From a bacterium (lineage in GTDB: Bacteria > JAJVIF01), in NCBI GenBank assembly GCA_022072165.1, contig JAJVIF010000004.1, positions 64,262 through 128,261 on the forward strand: 64,000 nt of DNA, given 5' to 3'. Numbering within the stretch: position 1 is the stretch's first letter; the number at the start of each line of letters is the position of its first letter. A program made the translations under genes and the position numbers. Under the pieces are notes generated by a model. The model was not told the origin of the DNA. It made no database searches and worked only from the letters and a program-made list of their open reading frames with translations. This document shows, in pieces, positions 1-8,696 of this stretch.

Positions 1-120
1 GCGGTCAGGGAGGGCGGCTGTTCGCTGGAGTGCCCAGCGATTTGCCGAGTCGGCTATGGGGTTCCTGGCAAGCGCTGCAGCGCCAGTTTTTCTTTGCATC
101 CATGGAGCAGCGCGAGAGTC

Positions 121-1446
121 CTACTGCCCCAGGCTGTACGTCATCGCCTGGGCGTCTTTCAATCCCTGTTCCGGACGCCCCGCCGCTTCCCACTCGTCCT
201 TCATCCGCTGGATCTCCTCCACCAGCGAATCGACCATCTGCGCTTCGTTCATCCGCGCCACCTGGTCACCCCCGCGGTAGATCATCCCGATGTTCTTGCC
301 CCCAAAGAGGGCGACATCGGCCTCCGCCGCTTCGCCCGGGCCGTTCACCACACAGCCCATGATCGAGACCTTGAGGGGGAAGTCCAGGGTCCCGACCCGG
401 GCCTCCACTTCGGCGGCGATTTTCTCGACATCGATTTCAATACGTCCGCAGGTGGGACAACTGATGATGGTGACGCCGGGCTTGCGGAGGCCCAGGGACC
501 GCAGGATCTCGATGCCGACCCGGACCTCTTCCTGGGGCTTGGTAGTGGTGAGGCTCACCCGGATGGTGTCGCCGATCCCTTCCGCCAGGAGGGCCGCCAT
601 ACCGGCGGTGGAGCGGATGGTACCGACCCAGGGGGTCCCGGACTCGGTGACCCCCAGGTGGAGCGGGTAGTCGGTGGCATCGGCCATGGCGCGATAGGCG
701 CGGATCATGGTCGGAACATCCGAGGCCTTCACCGCCACGATGATGTTGCGGAAGCTCTCGTCTTCCAGCAGGCCAATGTGACGCCGTGCGCCTTCGATCA
801 TGGCGGGGATGCGATGGCCGTTGTACTTCTCCAGCAGGTCCTTGGGGATGGAGCCCGAATTGATGCCGACCCTCATGGCGATGCCCGCTTCCCGGGCTTC
901 CCGGGCGATCTGCCGCACATACTCCGGCTTTTCGATATTGCCAGGATTGATCCGGAGCTTGTCGACCCCGGCTTCGATGGCCTTCAGGGCGATGCGATGG
1001 GCGAAGTGGACATCGGCAATAAAGGGGACCGTCATGCCGTTGCTTTTGAGGAACGGCACGAGGTCCACCGACCATTCGAACGGCAGCGACACGCGGATGA
1101 GGTCGACCCCGGCTTCCTGCATGGCGAGGACTTCGCGCAGGGTCCCCGCCTTGTCCGCCGGATCGCTCTTGGTCATGGTCTGGACACTGATCGGTGCGCC
1201 GCCCCCCACGGGGACCTGGCCCACCATCACCTGCCGGGTCTGCCGACGGGGGTCCTTGTACTCCTCGGAGCCCTGGATGCAGTCGAAGGTCAGCGGCGGG
1301 AAGGCGTACTGCGGTGGGGGGCCCCCTTCATCGGCGGGACGTCCGGTGGCGGCGTTGAAGCCCCCCGGATGGTCTCCCACTTCATTGCCCAACAGGTCGC
1401 GTTTGACGACTGGCGGGGTGTCGCCGTTGGCGAGGGGATCGGACAT
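121..1446 (-). CDS. ispG: 4-hydroxy-3-methylbut-2-enyl diphosphate synthase (IspG/GcpE)
   Basis: Penultimate enzyme of the methylerythritol phosphate isoprenoid pathway: a [4Fe-4S] enzyme that reductively opens methylerythritol cyclodiphosphate to HMBPP. The core begins near RRQTRQVMVG and runs through IPFIADVHF-like and RINPGNI segments. The C-terminal cluster ligands are visible as CPTCGR followed by GCVVNGPGEA, so both parts of the C-x2-C...C motif and the conserved Glu are present. The bacterial short form is ~360-400 aa; this one has ~60 extra N-terminal residues from the ATG at 1446. An in-frame TTG at 1494 would add 16 more; neither start has a good ribosome site, so the start is uncertain. 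It stands alone, and the terminator at 1547-1576 separates it from the lipoprotein gene upstream. Confidence 0.95.
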   Translation of the reverse strand: MSDPLANGDTPPVVKRDLLGNEVGDHPGGFNAATGRPADEGGPPPQYAFPPLTFDCIQGSEEYKDPRRQTRQVMVGQVPVGGGAPISVQTMTKSDPADKAGTLREVLAMQEAGVDLIRVSLPFEWSVDLVPFLKSNGMTVPFIADVHFAHRIALKAIEAGVDKLRINPGNIEKPEYVRQIAREAREAGIAMRVGINSGSIPKDLLEKYNGHRIPAMIEGARRHIGLLEDESFRNIIVAVKASDVPTMIRAYRAMADATDYPLHLGVTESGTPWVGTIRSTAGMAALLAEGIGDTIRVSLTTTKPQEEVRVGIEILRSLGLRKPGVTIISCPTCGRIEIDVEKIAAEVEARVGTLDFPLKVSIMGCVVNGPGEAAEADVALFGGKNIGMIYRGGDQVARMNEAQMVDSLVEEIQRMKDEWEAAGRPEQGLKDAQAMTYSLGQ

Positions 1447-1546
1447 GACGAGTACAGCCTGCTTTCCGCTGGCGATCGTGCGTGCTGGGACCAAGTATAG
1501 CCAGCCGCAGCGTGGTGCTGGTGCTGTCCTGCATTAGCGGGGCTGC

Positions 1547-1576
1547 AAAAAAGTGCGGCCCCCTGCTGGGAGCCGC
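1547..1576 (-). terminator. Rho-independent terminator after the first giant lipoprotein gene
   Basis: Read on the minus strand, a GCGGCTCCC / GGGGCCGC-type stem (1555-1576) is followed by six T (A run at 1547-1552). It lies 37 bases beyond the stop codon at 1613. Confidence 0.8.
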
Positions 1577-1612
1577 ATGTTGAACATTGTGCCGGGCGGT
1601 TGTCTATCCGCC

Positions 1613-4600
1613 CTAGAAGGCCAGGGTGCCGCCGTTGAGCCGGACCGCGTAGGCGGTGAAGCTCCCGACCCCAGGGCGCGACTGTGTGCCGGGTCCGGGG
1701 TCGTAGTCGACCGTCCCTTGAGTCACGCCGCCGAGTACCGGATCGCACTCACCGGCGAGGGTCACCGCATAGGCGATGTCGGAGGTCGTCCCGCCGATCC
1801 GCCCCGCGCCCTGGAAGATGCCGTAGCGTGACTCAAAGCTCGCGACAAAGGCATCCATCGCGCCGGCGGCCGACATCAGGAAGGTGCCGGGTCCGGGATC
1901 GAAGTCGACATTCGAGTCGCCGAACTGCCCGCTCCAGAAGACGGTGTTGTGATTCGCCACGACATCCCGGCCCCCATCCACATTGGGGTTGATGTCGTTG
2001 CCGTTGATGGTGGTGAACCACTTGAAATCGCCGATCTGGGTATAGGCCACGAGGAGGGCATCGTGAGTCCCGACCAGGGCCGGCACGATGGCGGTGCCGG
2101 GTCCGGCATCGACATCGCCCGTGGGGGTGAAGGCATACGAGCAGGAGAAGTAGACATCGCCGGCGGGGTCGGTGGTGAGGTTGTACCAGGTGAGCCCCAT
2201 GGGGACCTGGACCTCCAGATGCGCCACCCAGTCGAAGGCGAAGGTCGCGGCGTTCAGCTTCAGGATGTAGGTCTGTCCCGCAAAGGTGGAGGTGCGATTC
2301 ACCACGCCCGGTCCAGGGTCCATGTCCATGGTGAGCTGGAACGCACCGGAGAGATAGAGCCCCCCGACCGCGTCGTAGGCGATGCTGTGGAAGTTGTCCG
2401 CCACGTTGTTGCCCATCACGAAGGCCGTGTCGTAACTCCCATCGGAGGGGAGGAGCCGGAGGAGATAGGAGTCATCGCCGCCCGGTCCGGCGAGGTTCAC
2501 CACCCCGGGTCCGGGGTCATAGTCCACGGTCCCGCTGGTGCGTCCGACCATCGTGGGACGTCCGCTGGTATCCAGCGCCATGTCGAAGACCCAGTCGGCT
2601 CCCGCGCCGCCCCAGGTTGCCGCCCAGCGGAAGCCGCCGGTGCTGTCGAGGGAGATGGTGAAGCTGTCATAGCTGCCGACCGATGAGCGCAACGCTGTTC
2701 CAGCGGTGGGGTCGAAGTCGATGCTGGCCCCCTCGAAGCGTCCGCCGATGTACGAATTCCCGGCGGCATCGACAATCACTGTGCTGGCGAAGTCCTGTCC
2801 TGATCCGCCCCAGTGGCGTCCCCACTGGTAGACGCCGTTGGCATCGAATTTCGAGACAAAGGCATCCCAGTTCCCGAATCCGGTTTTGGTGTCGACTCCT
2901 GCGCCCGGATCAAGATCGGCATTCCCCTGGAAGTAGCCGCAGACAAAGATGTCGCCGTTGGGGGCAGCGGTGATGTCATAGGTCTGGGCGCTGGTCGCGC
3001 CCCAGACATTGACCCACGGGTTGGGAATCGTGATGACTCCGGTCAGCGGCTGCGGTGCGGAGATCACCGGCATCAGGGTGCCGCTGGTGCCCGGATGGTC
3101 GGCATCGTTGGCGTAGACCTGAAACACCACGCTACTGACTGAAGGATTGGTCCAGGGGCCGGTGGCAGCGTTGCTGATGGGAAAGGCAGTGATGCCGGAA
3201 ATGATCACCGGTGCGCCGACATTGGGAGTCGCCACGACGGTATAGGTGATGGTGTCATTCTCGGGGTCGGTGACCACGACATCGCGGTTTTCGATGACGA
3301 AGGTCGCGGCGGTGGGAAGACAGGGTTGCTGGAGCTTCAGACCGATGGTGCCATTGACCTCCGGCGGTTCATTGGTGGAGACCAGCGACATCGCGACCTG
3401 AAAGGCCTGATAGCTCACTGGCAGCGGCAGGTTGCCCGACAGCGGGGCGAGGGTCGTGCCATCCAGGGGGATGACGAGTCCCGGCGGCTCGGGATCGGTC
3501 GCCCGGGCGAGGCCGGTGTAGGTCCCGTTGACCTGTCCTGAACCGGCGGTCTTGGTGATCGCCCGGGAGAAGAAGAGGGCATCGCCCGGACGTCCACTGT
3601 CGGCCTCCGGATCGCCCCCGACGATGGTGTCATCGTCCTGGAGGTCGCCGGCGGCGAAGGTCTCGACCACGGTCGCATCCCCCAGGACGCCGGGGATGCA
3701 GACTGCCAGCGACGGGATGCCACTCTCGCCCTGCGCGACCATCGTGACATCGGGATCCTGTGCCAGGTCCGTGAAGGTGCTCTCGGTGGCCCGGGCATCC
3801 CAGTCCACCACCTGAAATCGAAGAGTGCTGGAAGAGATGGTGTTCGGCAGGAAGCCGCCGGTTTCACCAGCGAAGGTCAGGCGCTCGACATCCAGCGCGC
3901 CGTGGGGCATCCGGTAAGCGAAGCGGGTGGCATCCGGCGCGGCGGGGGGGAGGCGGTTGCCCCGCTTTTCAACAGAGGTCAGCCCGCCCCGGGGGTCGTT
4001 GTATTTGGCCAGCACGCCGATAGTGAGGCTGGTCGGCGCGGCGAGTTCGCTCAGCGCCAGCGCAAAGGTGCCCGCAGCGATTTGTCCCTGATGCAGCACG
4101 CCAAAGCCGGTCCAGCCATCGTTGGTGGCTCCGAACTCTGCGCGGGTCCAGCCGTCGGTCCCGAAGTTGCCGGTGGGGTCGCCGCCATTGCTGCGACCAA
4201 CCCGGCTGCCGTCAGGGCCTGCTTCATCGACCAGCACCTGATAAGGAAAAGCGTTCGCGGTGGCGGTGAGTGTCAGGAGTCCTTTGGGCTGGTAGTACCC
4301 GGCCGGATTGGTCACCAGCGCAGTGTTCGCGACGACATCGGTGAACCAGGTGTTACCGCTGGCGGCAGCGACATCGGCGAGCACCAGGAGACGTCCGGCC
4401 ACCCCCAGGTCGGCGCGGTTGGTGGAGCCGTTAGGAGTCCCGGCGGGGTCCGCCGGGGCAGGGAAGGGATGGGCGAAGGTGTAGGCGACTTCCAGCGTCT
4501 CGGCGGTCCGGGTGACCCCCCGCACGCGAAACGAATCCCGCTTCAGGAAGTTGGTAATGGAGAGCTCGTAGAGGTCATCGTTAGCCTGCAGCCCCCGGGT

Positions 4601-4834
4601 CGCCAGCAGCTCCGTCGAAGCCTGCAAAGCGGAGGGGTCGATGGTGAGCTGATAGAGCCCGATGGCGGACTCGGTGACCCCCTGGTGTCCTACCAGGGCC
4701 CCGAGAGTCGCCGGGATGGCGGTCGCTGAAGGCGGAGCGGTCGAAGGGAGGAGCGGCGACTGGTTGCCGCCGGCGCAACCCACCAGCACCAGCAGGGGGA
4801 GTGCGAAAGCGACAGGCACGGATCGACGAGGCAT
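1613..4834 (-). CDS. giant lipoprotein paralogue A with C-terminal seven-repeat beta-propeller
   Basis: Predicted envelope lipoprotein of 1073 aa. The ATG at 4834 has a GAGGAG site ten bases upstream and opens a signal peptide ending in the lipobox LVGC (cleavage before Cys about residue 20). Residues ~50-490 are the module shared with the genes at 5047, 8697 and 45470 (PNGSTNRADLG, NDGWTGFGVLHQGQ, YNDPRGG, YRMPHGALDVE, DSGRPGD). A short Ig/cadherin-like linker (PPEVNGT, VVTDPENDTITY) follows. The last ~370 residues hold seven repeats, each with an acidic loop: DLDPGAG, DFDPTAG, DYDPGPG, DMDPGPG, DVDAGPG, DFDPGPG, DYDPGPG. This matches SBBP-type beta-propeller repeats, and seven copies suggest seven blades. 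Function is unknown; binding or adhesion at the cell surface is an inference. Confidence 0.85.
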   Translation of the reverse strand: MPRRSVPVAFALPLLVLVGCAGGNQSPLLPSTAPPSATAIPATLGALVGHQGVTESAIGLYQLTIDPSALQASTELLATRGLQANDDLYELSITNFLKRDSFRVRGVTRTAETLEVAYTFAHPFPAPADPAGTPNGSTNRADLGVAGRLLVLADVAAASGNTWFTDVVANTALVTNPAGYYQPKGLLTLTATANAFPYQVLVDEAGPDGSRVGRSNGGDPTGNFGTDGWTRAEFGATNDGWTGFGVLHQGQIAAGTFALALSELAAPTSLTIGVLAKYNDPRGGLTSVEKRGNRLPPAAPDATRFAYRMPHGALDVERLTFAGETGGFLPNTISSSTLRFQVVDWDARATESTFTDLAQDPDVTMVAQGESGIPSLAVCIPGVLGDATVVETFAAGDLQDDDTIVGGDPEADSGRPGDALFFSRAITKTAGSGQVNGTYTGLARATDPEPPGLVIPLDGTTLAPLSGNLPLPVSYQAFQVAMSLVSTNEPPEVNGTIGLKLQQPCLPTAATFVIENRDVVVTDPENDTITYTVVATPNVGAPVIISGITAFPISNAATGPWTNPSVSSVVFQVYANDADHPGTSGTLMPVISAPQPLTGVITIPNPWVNVWGATSAQTYDITAAPNGDIFVCGYFQGNADLDPGAGVDTKTGFGNWDAFVSKFDANGVYQWGRHWGGSGQDFASTVIVDAAGNSYIGGRFEGASIDFDPTAGTALRSSVGSYDSFTISLDSTGGFRWAATWGGAGADWVFDMALDTSGRPTMVGRTSGTVDYDPGPGVVNLAGPGGDDSYLLRLLPSDGSYDTAFVMGNNVADNFHSIAYDAVGGLYLSGAFQLTMDMDPGPGVVNRTSTFAGQTYILKLNAATFAFDWVAHLEVQVPMGLTWYNLTTDPAGDVYFSCSYAFTPTGDVDAGPGTAIVPALVGTHDALLVAYTQIGDFKWFTTINGNDINPNVDGGRDVVANHNTVFWSGQFGDSNVDFDPGPGTFLMSAAGAMDAFVASFESRYGIFQGAGRIGGTTSDIAYAVTLAGECDPVLGGVTQGTVDYDPGPGTQSRPGVGSFTAYAVRLNGGTLAF

Positions 4835-4989
4835 GTGGACGATGCTCCTCAGGTACTCAACGACTGGGATGGGACAACACCGCACCTGGTGACTGCACAC
4901 AATGCTGGCAGCCAGACTCAGGGGGGAACGACTGGCGAAGGACATTATGCCACGCAGCCTGAGAGCCCAGGCTCCTGGTAACGCGTAAC

Positions 4990-5019
4990 AAAAGCGCCCC
5001 CCGGAGTCCGGGAGGCGCC
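4990..5019 (-). terminator. Rho-independent terminator after lipoprotein paralogue B
   Basis: A GC-rich hairpin (AGGCGCC.CCGG / CCGGGGGGCGC) is followed on the minus strand by TTTTG. It lies just past the stop codon at 5047. Confidence 0.8.
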
Positions 5020-5046
5020 TGCATGTTGGTGGAATCAGGGGAGGGC

Positions 5047-8000
5047 TTACTGCCAGCCGGCGGGGGCGCCCGGGTAGCGGTAGTAGTCCCACTGGGTGTA
5101 GTTGTTGTTCCCCTTGGTGAAGAACCCGTTGTTGTAGCTGATGGTGCCGGTATGCATACGCCGGTTGTTGTTCAGCGACGCGGTGATTTCGAGGTTCGCA
5201 TTCAGGATCCGCAGTTCGGGCTCGGACCCCTGGTTGTTGTAGGAGACGACCACGAGCTGGGCATCCTGCGGACCAGTCAGCAGCGTGCCGGAGGCATTGT
5301 GCTGATCGATGAGGATGTCAGCCCCGATGTTCTGCGTGATACTGGTGTTCAGGGTCATCTGGCGGGGGTTGGTGTTCGGTCCCACCAGGTTTGAGTTGTA
5401 GGTGCCATCGCACTCGATGCGATAGACATACCCGTTGCCCGGAGCTGCCGCCGCAGCGCGGCTCTGGACCAGGACATAGAACGCGCCGTTGTGGGCATTG
5501 ATCACGAAGTCGTGGACCTTGCGGTTCGTATCACCGGTGCCGGTGTTGGCGCCGATGATGGTGCTGATGTCCATCGTGGCGGAGGGGACAGCCGTGTAGG
5601 CGGTCGCACCGTTGCGAACATATTTCCGCAGGACATGGAGGGCATCCAGGGTCCAGACCGCGTAGTCGGGACCGCGGGGGTCGATGGCCATCGCCACCGG
5701 CGCTTCGGTCGTGGTGATGGTCCCGGTGAGGGCGGTCACGATGGGGCTGGTGTCGAAGTCGTAGTCGAAGAACTTCACGTCGGTATGGATGTTCCCGTTG
5801 ACTTCGTAAATGCCTGTGTTGGTGCCACCAGCGCCGTTGCCGCCAATCGCGCGGTAGTCATCCGCGGCATGGCGGGTCAGGAAGAGGACCCGACCCAGGG
5901 GATCGACCTCGATCTGATGCGGCATCAGGTTGATGAAGTCACGACCCGTGGTGGCGTCGATGACATACGCACCGGCGAAGTTGGTCATGTTGGCCTTCAC
6001 CGGAGCACCGGTCGCCGGTGCGGTCAGGCGCTGGAAGTGCTGGGTCAGGAAGGGGAAGTACGGAGCGCCACCAGAGTCGGTGTCGGTGACTACCACCGCG
6101 CCGTTCTCACCCGTGTTCGGGAAGGTCACGCCACCGAAGTCGAGCCAGCCCCACTGGGAGTTGGTCAGACTGTCGGTCTGGCGATTCAGGCTATCCCAGA
6201 CGGTCGTGATGTTGCTGGCAGTCAGCGGCGCCACCGGGCAGACTTGGAGGTCCGCCGACTGCACCGGATAGGCGACTGCGCTGTCGGGCTGCGCCGGCGT
6301 CAGGTTCTGGTGATTCGCATCCCGAGCATAAAGCGTGATGTTCACCGTGCCGGGGGTGTTGAATGGGCCGATACCACTGAGGGGCAGCGCCGACACCGGA
6401 CCGAAGGGACCGTTGGGGGCCATGCTGGCCGTGGCCACGAAGGAAATGACATCCCCTTCCGGATCCGTGGCGGTGATCGTGCCAGCGGTGAGGGAGAGGG
6501 TAGCCGGAATCTGCGCCTGGGTCAGGTTCAGCGCCGGAGCACCACTGACCTGCGGAGGCCGGTTCGGACCAACCATCAGGGGCAGCGTGCCAGCGCTGAT
6601 CGGCGTGCCGATGAAGCCATCGGAGAACCGAACGCCGATGTTGATGACATCATCGACCAGATCAGCGTTGTTGTAGTTCGCGGGCGAGTTGACCGGCACC
6701 GGCGCGCCGCCGGTCCCGGGGAGGACCATCGCCGCCGCTTCCCCGGCATCGAGGAAGTCGCCATCACCGTTCCAGTCGATGTCGACGGTGATGTTGTCGC
6801 CATCCGCGTCGCTGTAGGTCAGCGCGAGGATAGTCGCGCCAGTCGCCGACAGGATCGGGCTCGAGGCCAGGGAGAAGGTCGCTACCGGCGGGTCGTTGGG
6901 AGTAATCATCTCCACATCGAACGCCTGATAGGTCACCGGGCGGGGGAGATTGCTGGTGAGCAGCCCGAGGTTGCCATCCAGCGAGAAAGCGAGGGCGGGA
7001 TCGAGGGCATCCTCCACATCGACCGCGCGGAGCATCCCGCGATAGGTGCCATCCGCCTGGCTCCCCACCGCGTTCTTGCTGACCGTCTTGGTGTAGTAGA
7101 GGCTGTCGCCGGGGCGCCCGGAATCCTGGCCGGGGTCGCCACCGCGGAGGGTGTCGTCGTCCACGAGGGTCCCCACGACATCCCAGACATCGATCACTGT
7201 CGCATCACCGAGGACACCGGGAATGCAGACGGCCAGTGACGGTGCACCGCTCTCTCCCACGGCGACCGTGGTGAAGTCCGCATCTTCGGAGAGATCCGCC
7301 GCAGCGGTCTCAATGCCCCGGGCATCCCAGTCGGTGACCATGAAGTCCAGGGTGCTGGCGGAGACCAGATCCGTCCAGAACTCATCGGTCTGACCCACGA
7401 AGCTCAGGGCTTCGACATCCAGTGCGCCGTGCGGCATTCGGTACGCGAAGAGGCTCGCATCGGGGGCAGCGGAAGGCAGGCGATTCGCCTTTTTCTGTCC
7501 GGGGGTCTGGCCGCCGCGGGGGTCGTTGTACTTGGCAAGCACTGCGACATCGAGGGAAAACCCACCGGAGAGGGCGCTGCGGCGCAGGGCCACGGTCCCC
7601 TGGGAGATCTGGCCCTGATGCAGGACACCGAACCCGGTCCAGCCGCTGCTGAGCTCATCGCGGGTCCAGCCATCGGTGCCGAAGTTGCCGGTGGGATCGC
7701 CGCCGTTGCTGACGCCCACACGGGAGCCATCACCGGACTCATCCACCAGCAGCTTGTACGGGAAGGTGTTCGCGGTCCCGGTCAGCTCCAGCAGTCCGGC
7801 CGGGGTGTAGTACGCGTCGGCGTTGGCCACAAGGTCGGTGTTGGCGACAACCGCGTCGGTGCCATCATCAAAAAAGGTGTTGCCGCTGGCCGAAGGGACA
7901 TCGGCCAGGAACAGGACGCGCCCGGCGATACCGAGGTCGGCGCGGTTGGTGGACCCATTGGGCGTCCCGGCGGGGTCACTGGCCTGCGGGAAGGGATGCT

Positions 8001-8388
8001 CGATGGTGTAAGTGAGGTCCACCGTCTCGGCGGTGGCGCTGATGCTCTTGATCTTCAGCGAGTCGGCCCGCAGGAAGCTGTCGATGGACAGGTTATAGAG
8101 ATCATCGTTCGCGGCAGCGGCCCGGGTCGCTTTGAGCGAGGCGGTGGCGCTGAGGGAGACGGGATCGATGTCGAGGGTGTAGATGGCGAGGGTGCTCTCC
8201 GTAATGCCCCCATACGCGGCCACTCCGCCCAGACCTGCCTGGACAGAATTGATCGTGTCGGGAACCACTGGGCTCGCAGCCGGCAGGGCCGGATTGACGG
8301 GGGCCAGGGGAGATTGCGCACCGCTGCCACCGCAGCCCAGGGCCACCAGGGCCAGGGTCGCGGCGAGAGAAGGGACGAAGTAGCGCAT
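5047..8388 (-). CDS. giant lipoprotein paralogue B
   Basis: Lipoprotein of 1113 aa; the ATG at 8388 has a CAGGAG-type site upstream and a signal peptide ending in ALGC. Residues ~50-495 are the shared N-terminal module (PNGSTNRADLGIAG, GWTGFGVLHQGQ, YNDPRGG, YRMPHGALDVE, DSGRPGD). Then come two Ig/PKD-like domains, the first with a calcium-loop-like DIDWNGDGDFLDAGE. The C-terminal ~400 residues differ from the paralogues: they contain phrases such as IEVDPLGRVLFLTRHAADD and FVINAHNGAFYVLVQS, which look like irregular propeller strands (inference). The last residues are aromatic-rich (YYRYPGAPAGWQ). It is the middle of three tandem same-strand copies, each separated by a terminator and so probably transcribed independently. 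Function is unknown. Confidence 0.82.
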   Translation of the reverse strand: MRYFVPSLAATLALVALGCGGSGAQSPLAPVNPALPAASPVVPDTINSVQAGLGGVAAYGGITESTLAIYTLDIDPVSLSATASLKATRAAAANDDLYNLSIDSFLRADSLKIKSISATAETVDLTYTIEHPFPQASDPAGTPNGSTNRADLGIAGRVLFLADVPSASGNTFFDDGTDAVVANTDLVANADAYYTPAGLLELTGTANTFPYKLLVDESGDGSRVGVSNGGDPTGNFGTDGWTRDELSSGWTGFGVLHQGQISQGTVALRRSALSGGFSLDVAVLAKYNDPRGGQTPGQKKANRLPSAAPDASLFAYRMPHGALDVEALSFVGQTDEFWTDLVSASTLDFMVTDWDARGIETAAADLSEDADFTTVAVGESGAPSLAVCIPGVLGDATVIDVWDVVGTLVDDDTLRGGDPGQDSGRPGDSLYYTKTVSKNAVGSQADGTYRGMLRAVDVEDALDPALAFSLDGNLGLLTSNLPRPVTYQAFDVEMITPNDPPVATFSLASSPILSATGATILALTYSDADGDNITVDIDWNGDGDFLDAGEAAAMVLPGTGGAPVPVNSPANYNNADLVDDVINIGVRFSDGFIGTPISAGTLPLMVGPNRPPQVSGAPALNLTQAQIPATLSLTAGTITATDPEGDVISFVATASMAPNGPFGPVSALPLSGIGPFNTPGTVNITLYARDANHQNLTPAQPDSAVAYPVQSADLQVCPVAPLTASNITTVWDSLNRQTDSLTNSQWGWLDFGGVTFPNTGENGAVVVTDTDSGGAPYFPFLTQHFQRLTAPATGAPVKANMTNFAGAYVIDATTGRDFINLMPHQIEVDPLGRVLFLTRHAADDYRAIGGNGAGGTNTGIYEVNGNIHTDVKFFDYDFDTSPIVTALTGTITTTEAPVAMAIDPRGPDYAVWTLDALHVLRKYVRNGATAYTAVPSATMDISTIIGANTGTGDTNRKVHDFVINAHNGAFYVLVQSRAAAAAPGNGYVYRIECDGTYNSNLVGPNTNPRQMTLNTSITQNIGADILIDQHNASGTLLTGPQDAQLVVVSYNNQGSEPELRILNANLEITASLNNNRRMHTGTISYNNGFFTKGNNNYTQWDYYRYPGAPAGWQ

Positions 8389-8696
8389 GTTGCCAGGAGT
8401 CTCCTGTGTTGAAGGTCACTAAAGCTCCGGAGCTCGCCAGGAGTCCGGAAGTGGACCGCGCCTGCACGATCCAGCGGGAGGTGCCCAGCACTGCCAAAGG
8501 CTGTACACACTCCAGATACTTAAGATGCGAAGGGCTGGTGTTTCGTGAACTCTTGAAGCCTCTTTAGGCGTATAAATCCCACTTATGTCACCTCGCAGAA
8601 TCTGAATGGGCAGCTCCGGGCTCTTGTCAAAAAGTCCAACAAAACGCCCCCCGGACTAGCCGGGGGGCGTGGGAGTCTGATGCTCTGGAGGGCGGG
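8389..8696. other. intergenic region upstream of paralogue B
   Basis: No gene is seen. It holds the leader of paralogue B and, at 8638-8670, the terminator of paralogue C. A TTGACA on the minus strand (8627-8632) has no convincing -10 at the right distance. Confidence 0.5.
8638..8670 (-). terminator. Rho-independent terminator after lipoprotein paralogue C
   Basis: Perfect GC stem ACGCCCCCCGG / CCGGGGGGCGT with a 4-5 base loop; on the minus strand it is followed by TTTTG. Confidence 0.85.

Noticed and set aside
5-193. 62-codon open frame on the minus strand at the left edge.
   Set aside because: It overlaps the end of ispG and is only partly protein-like. A 32-codon piece from position 100 (MDAKKNWRCSACQEP) cannot be supported alone. 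I see nothing else in bases 1-120.
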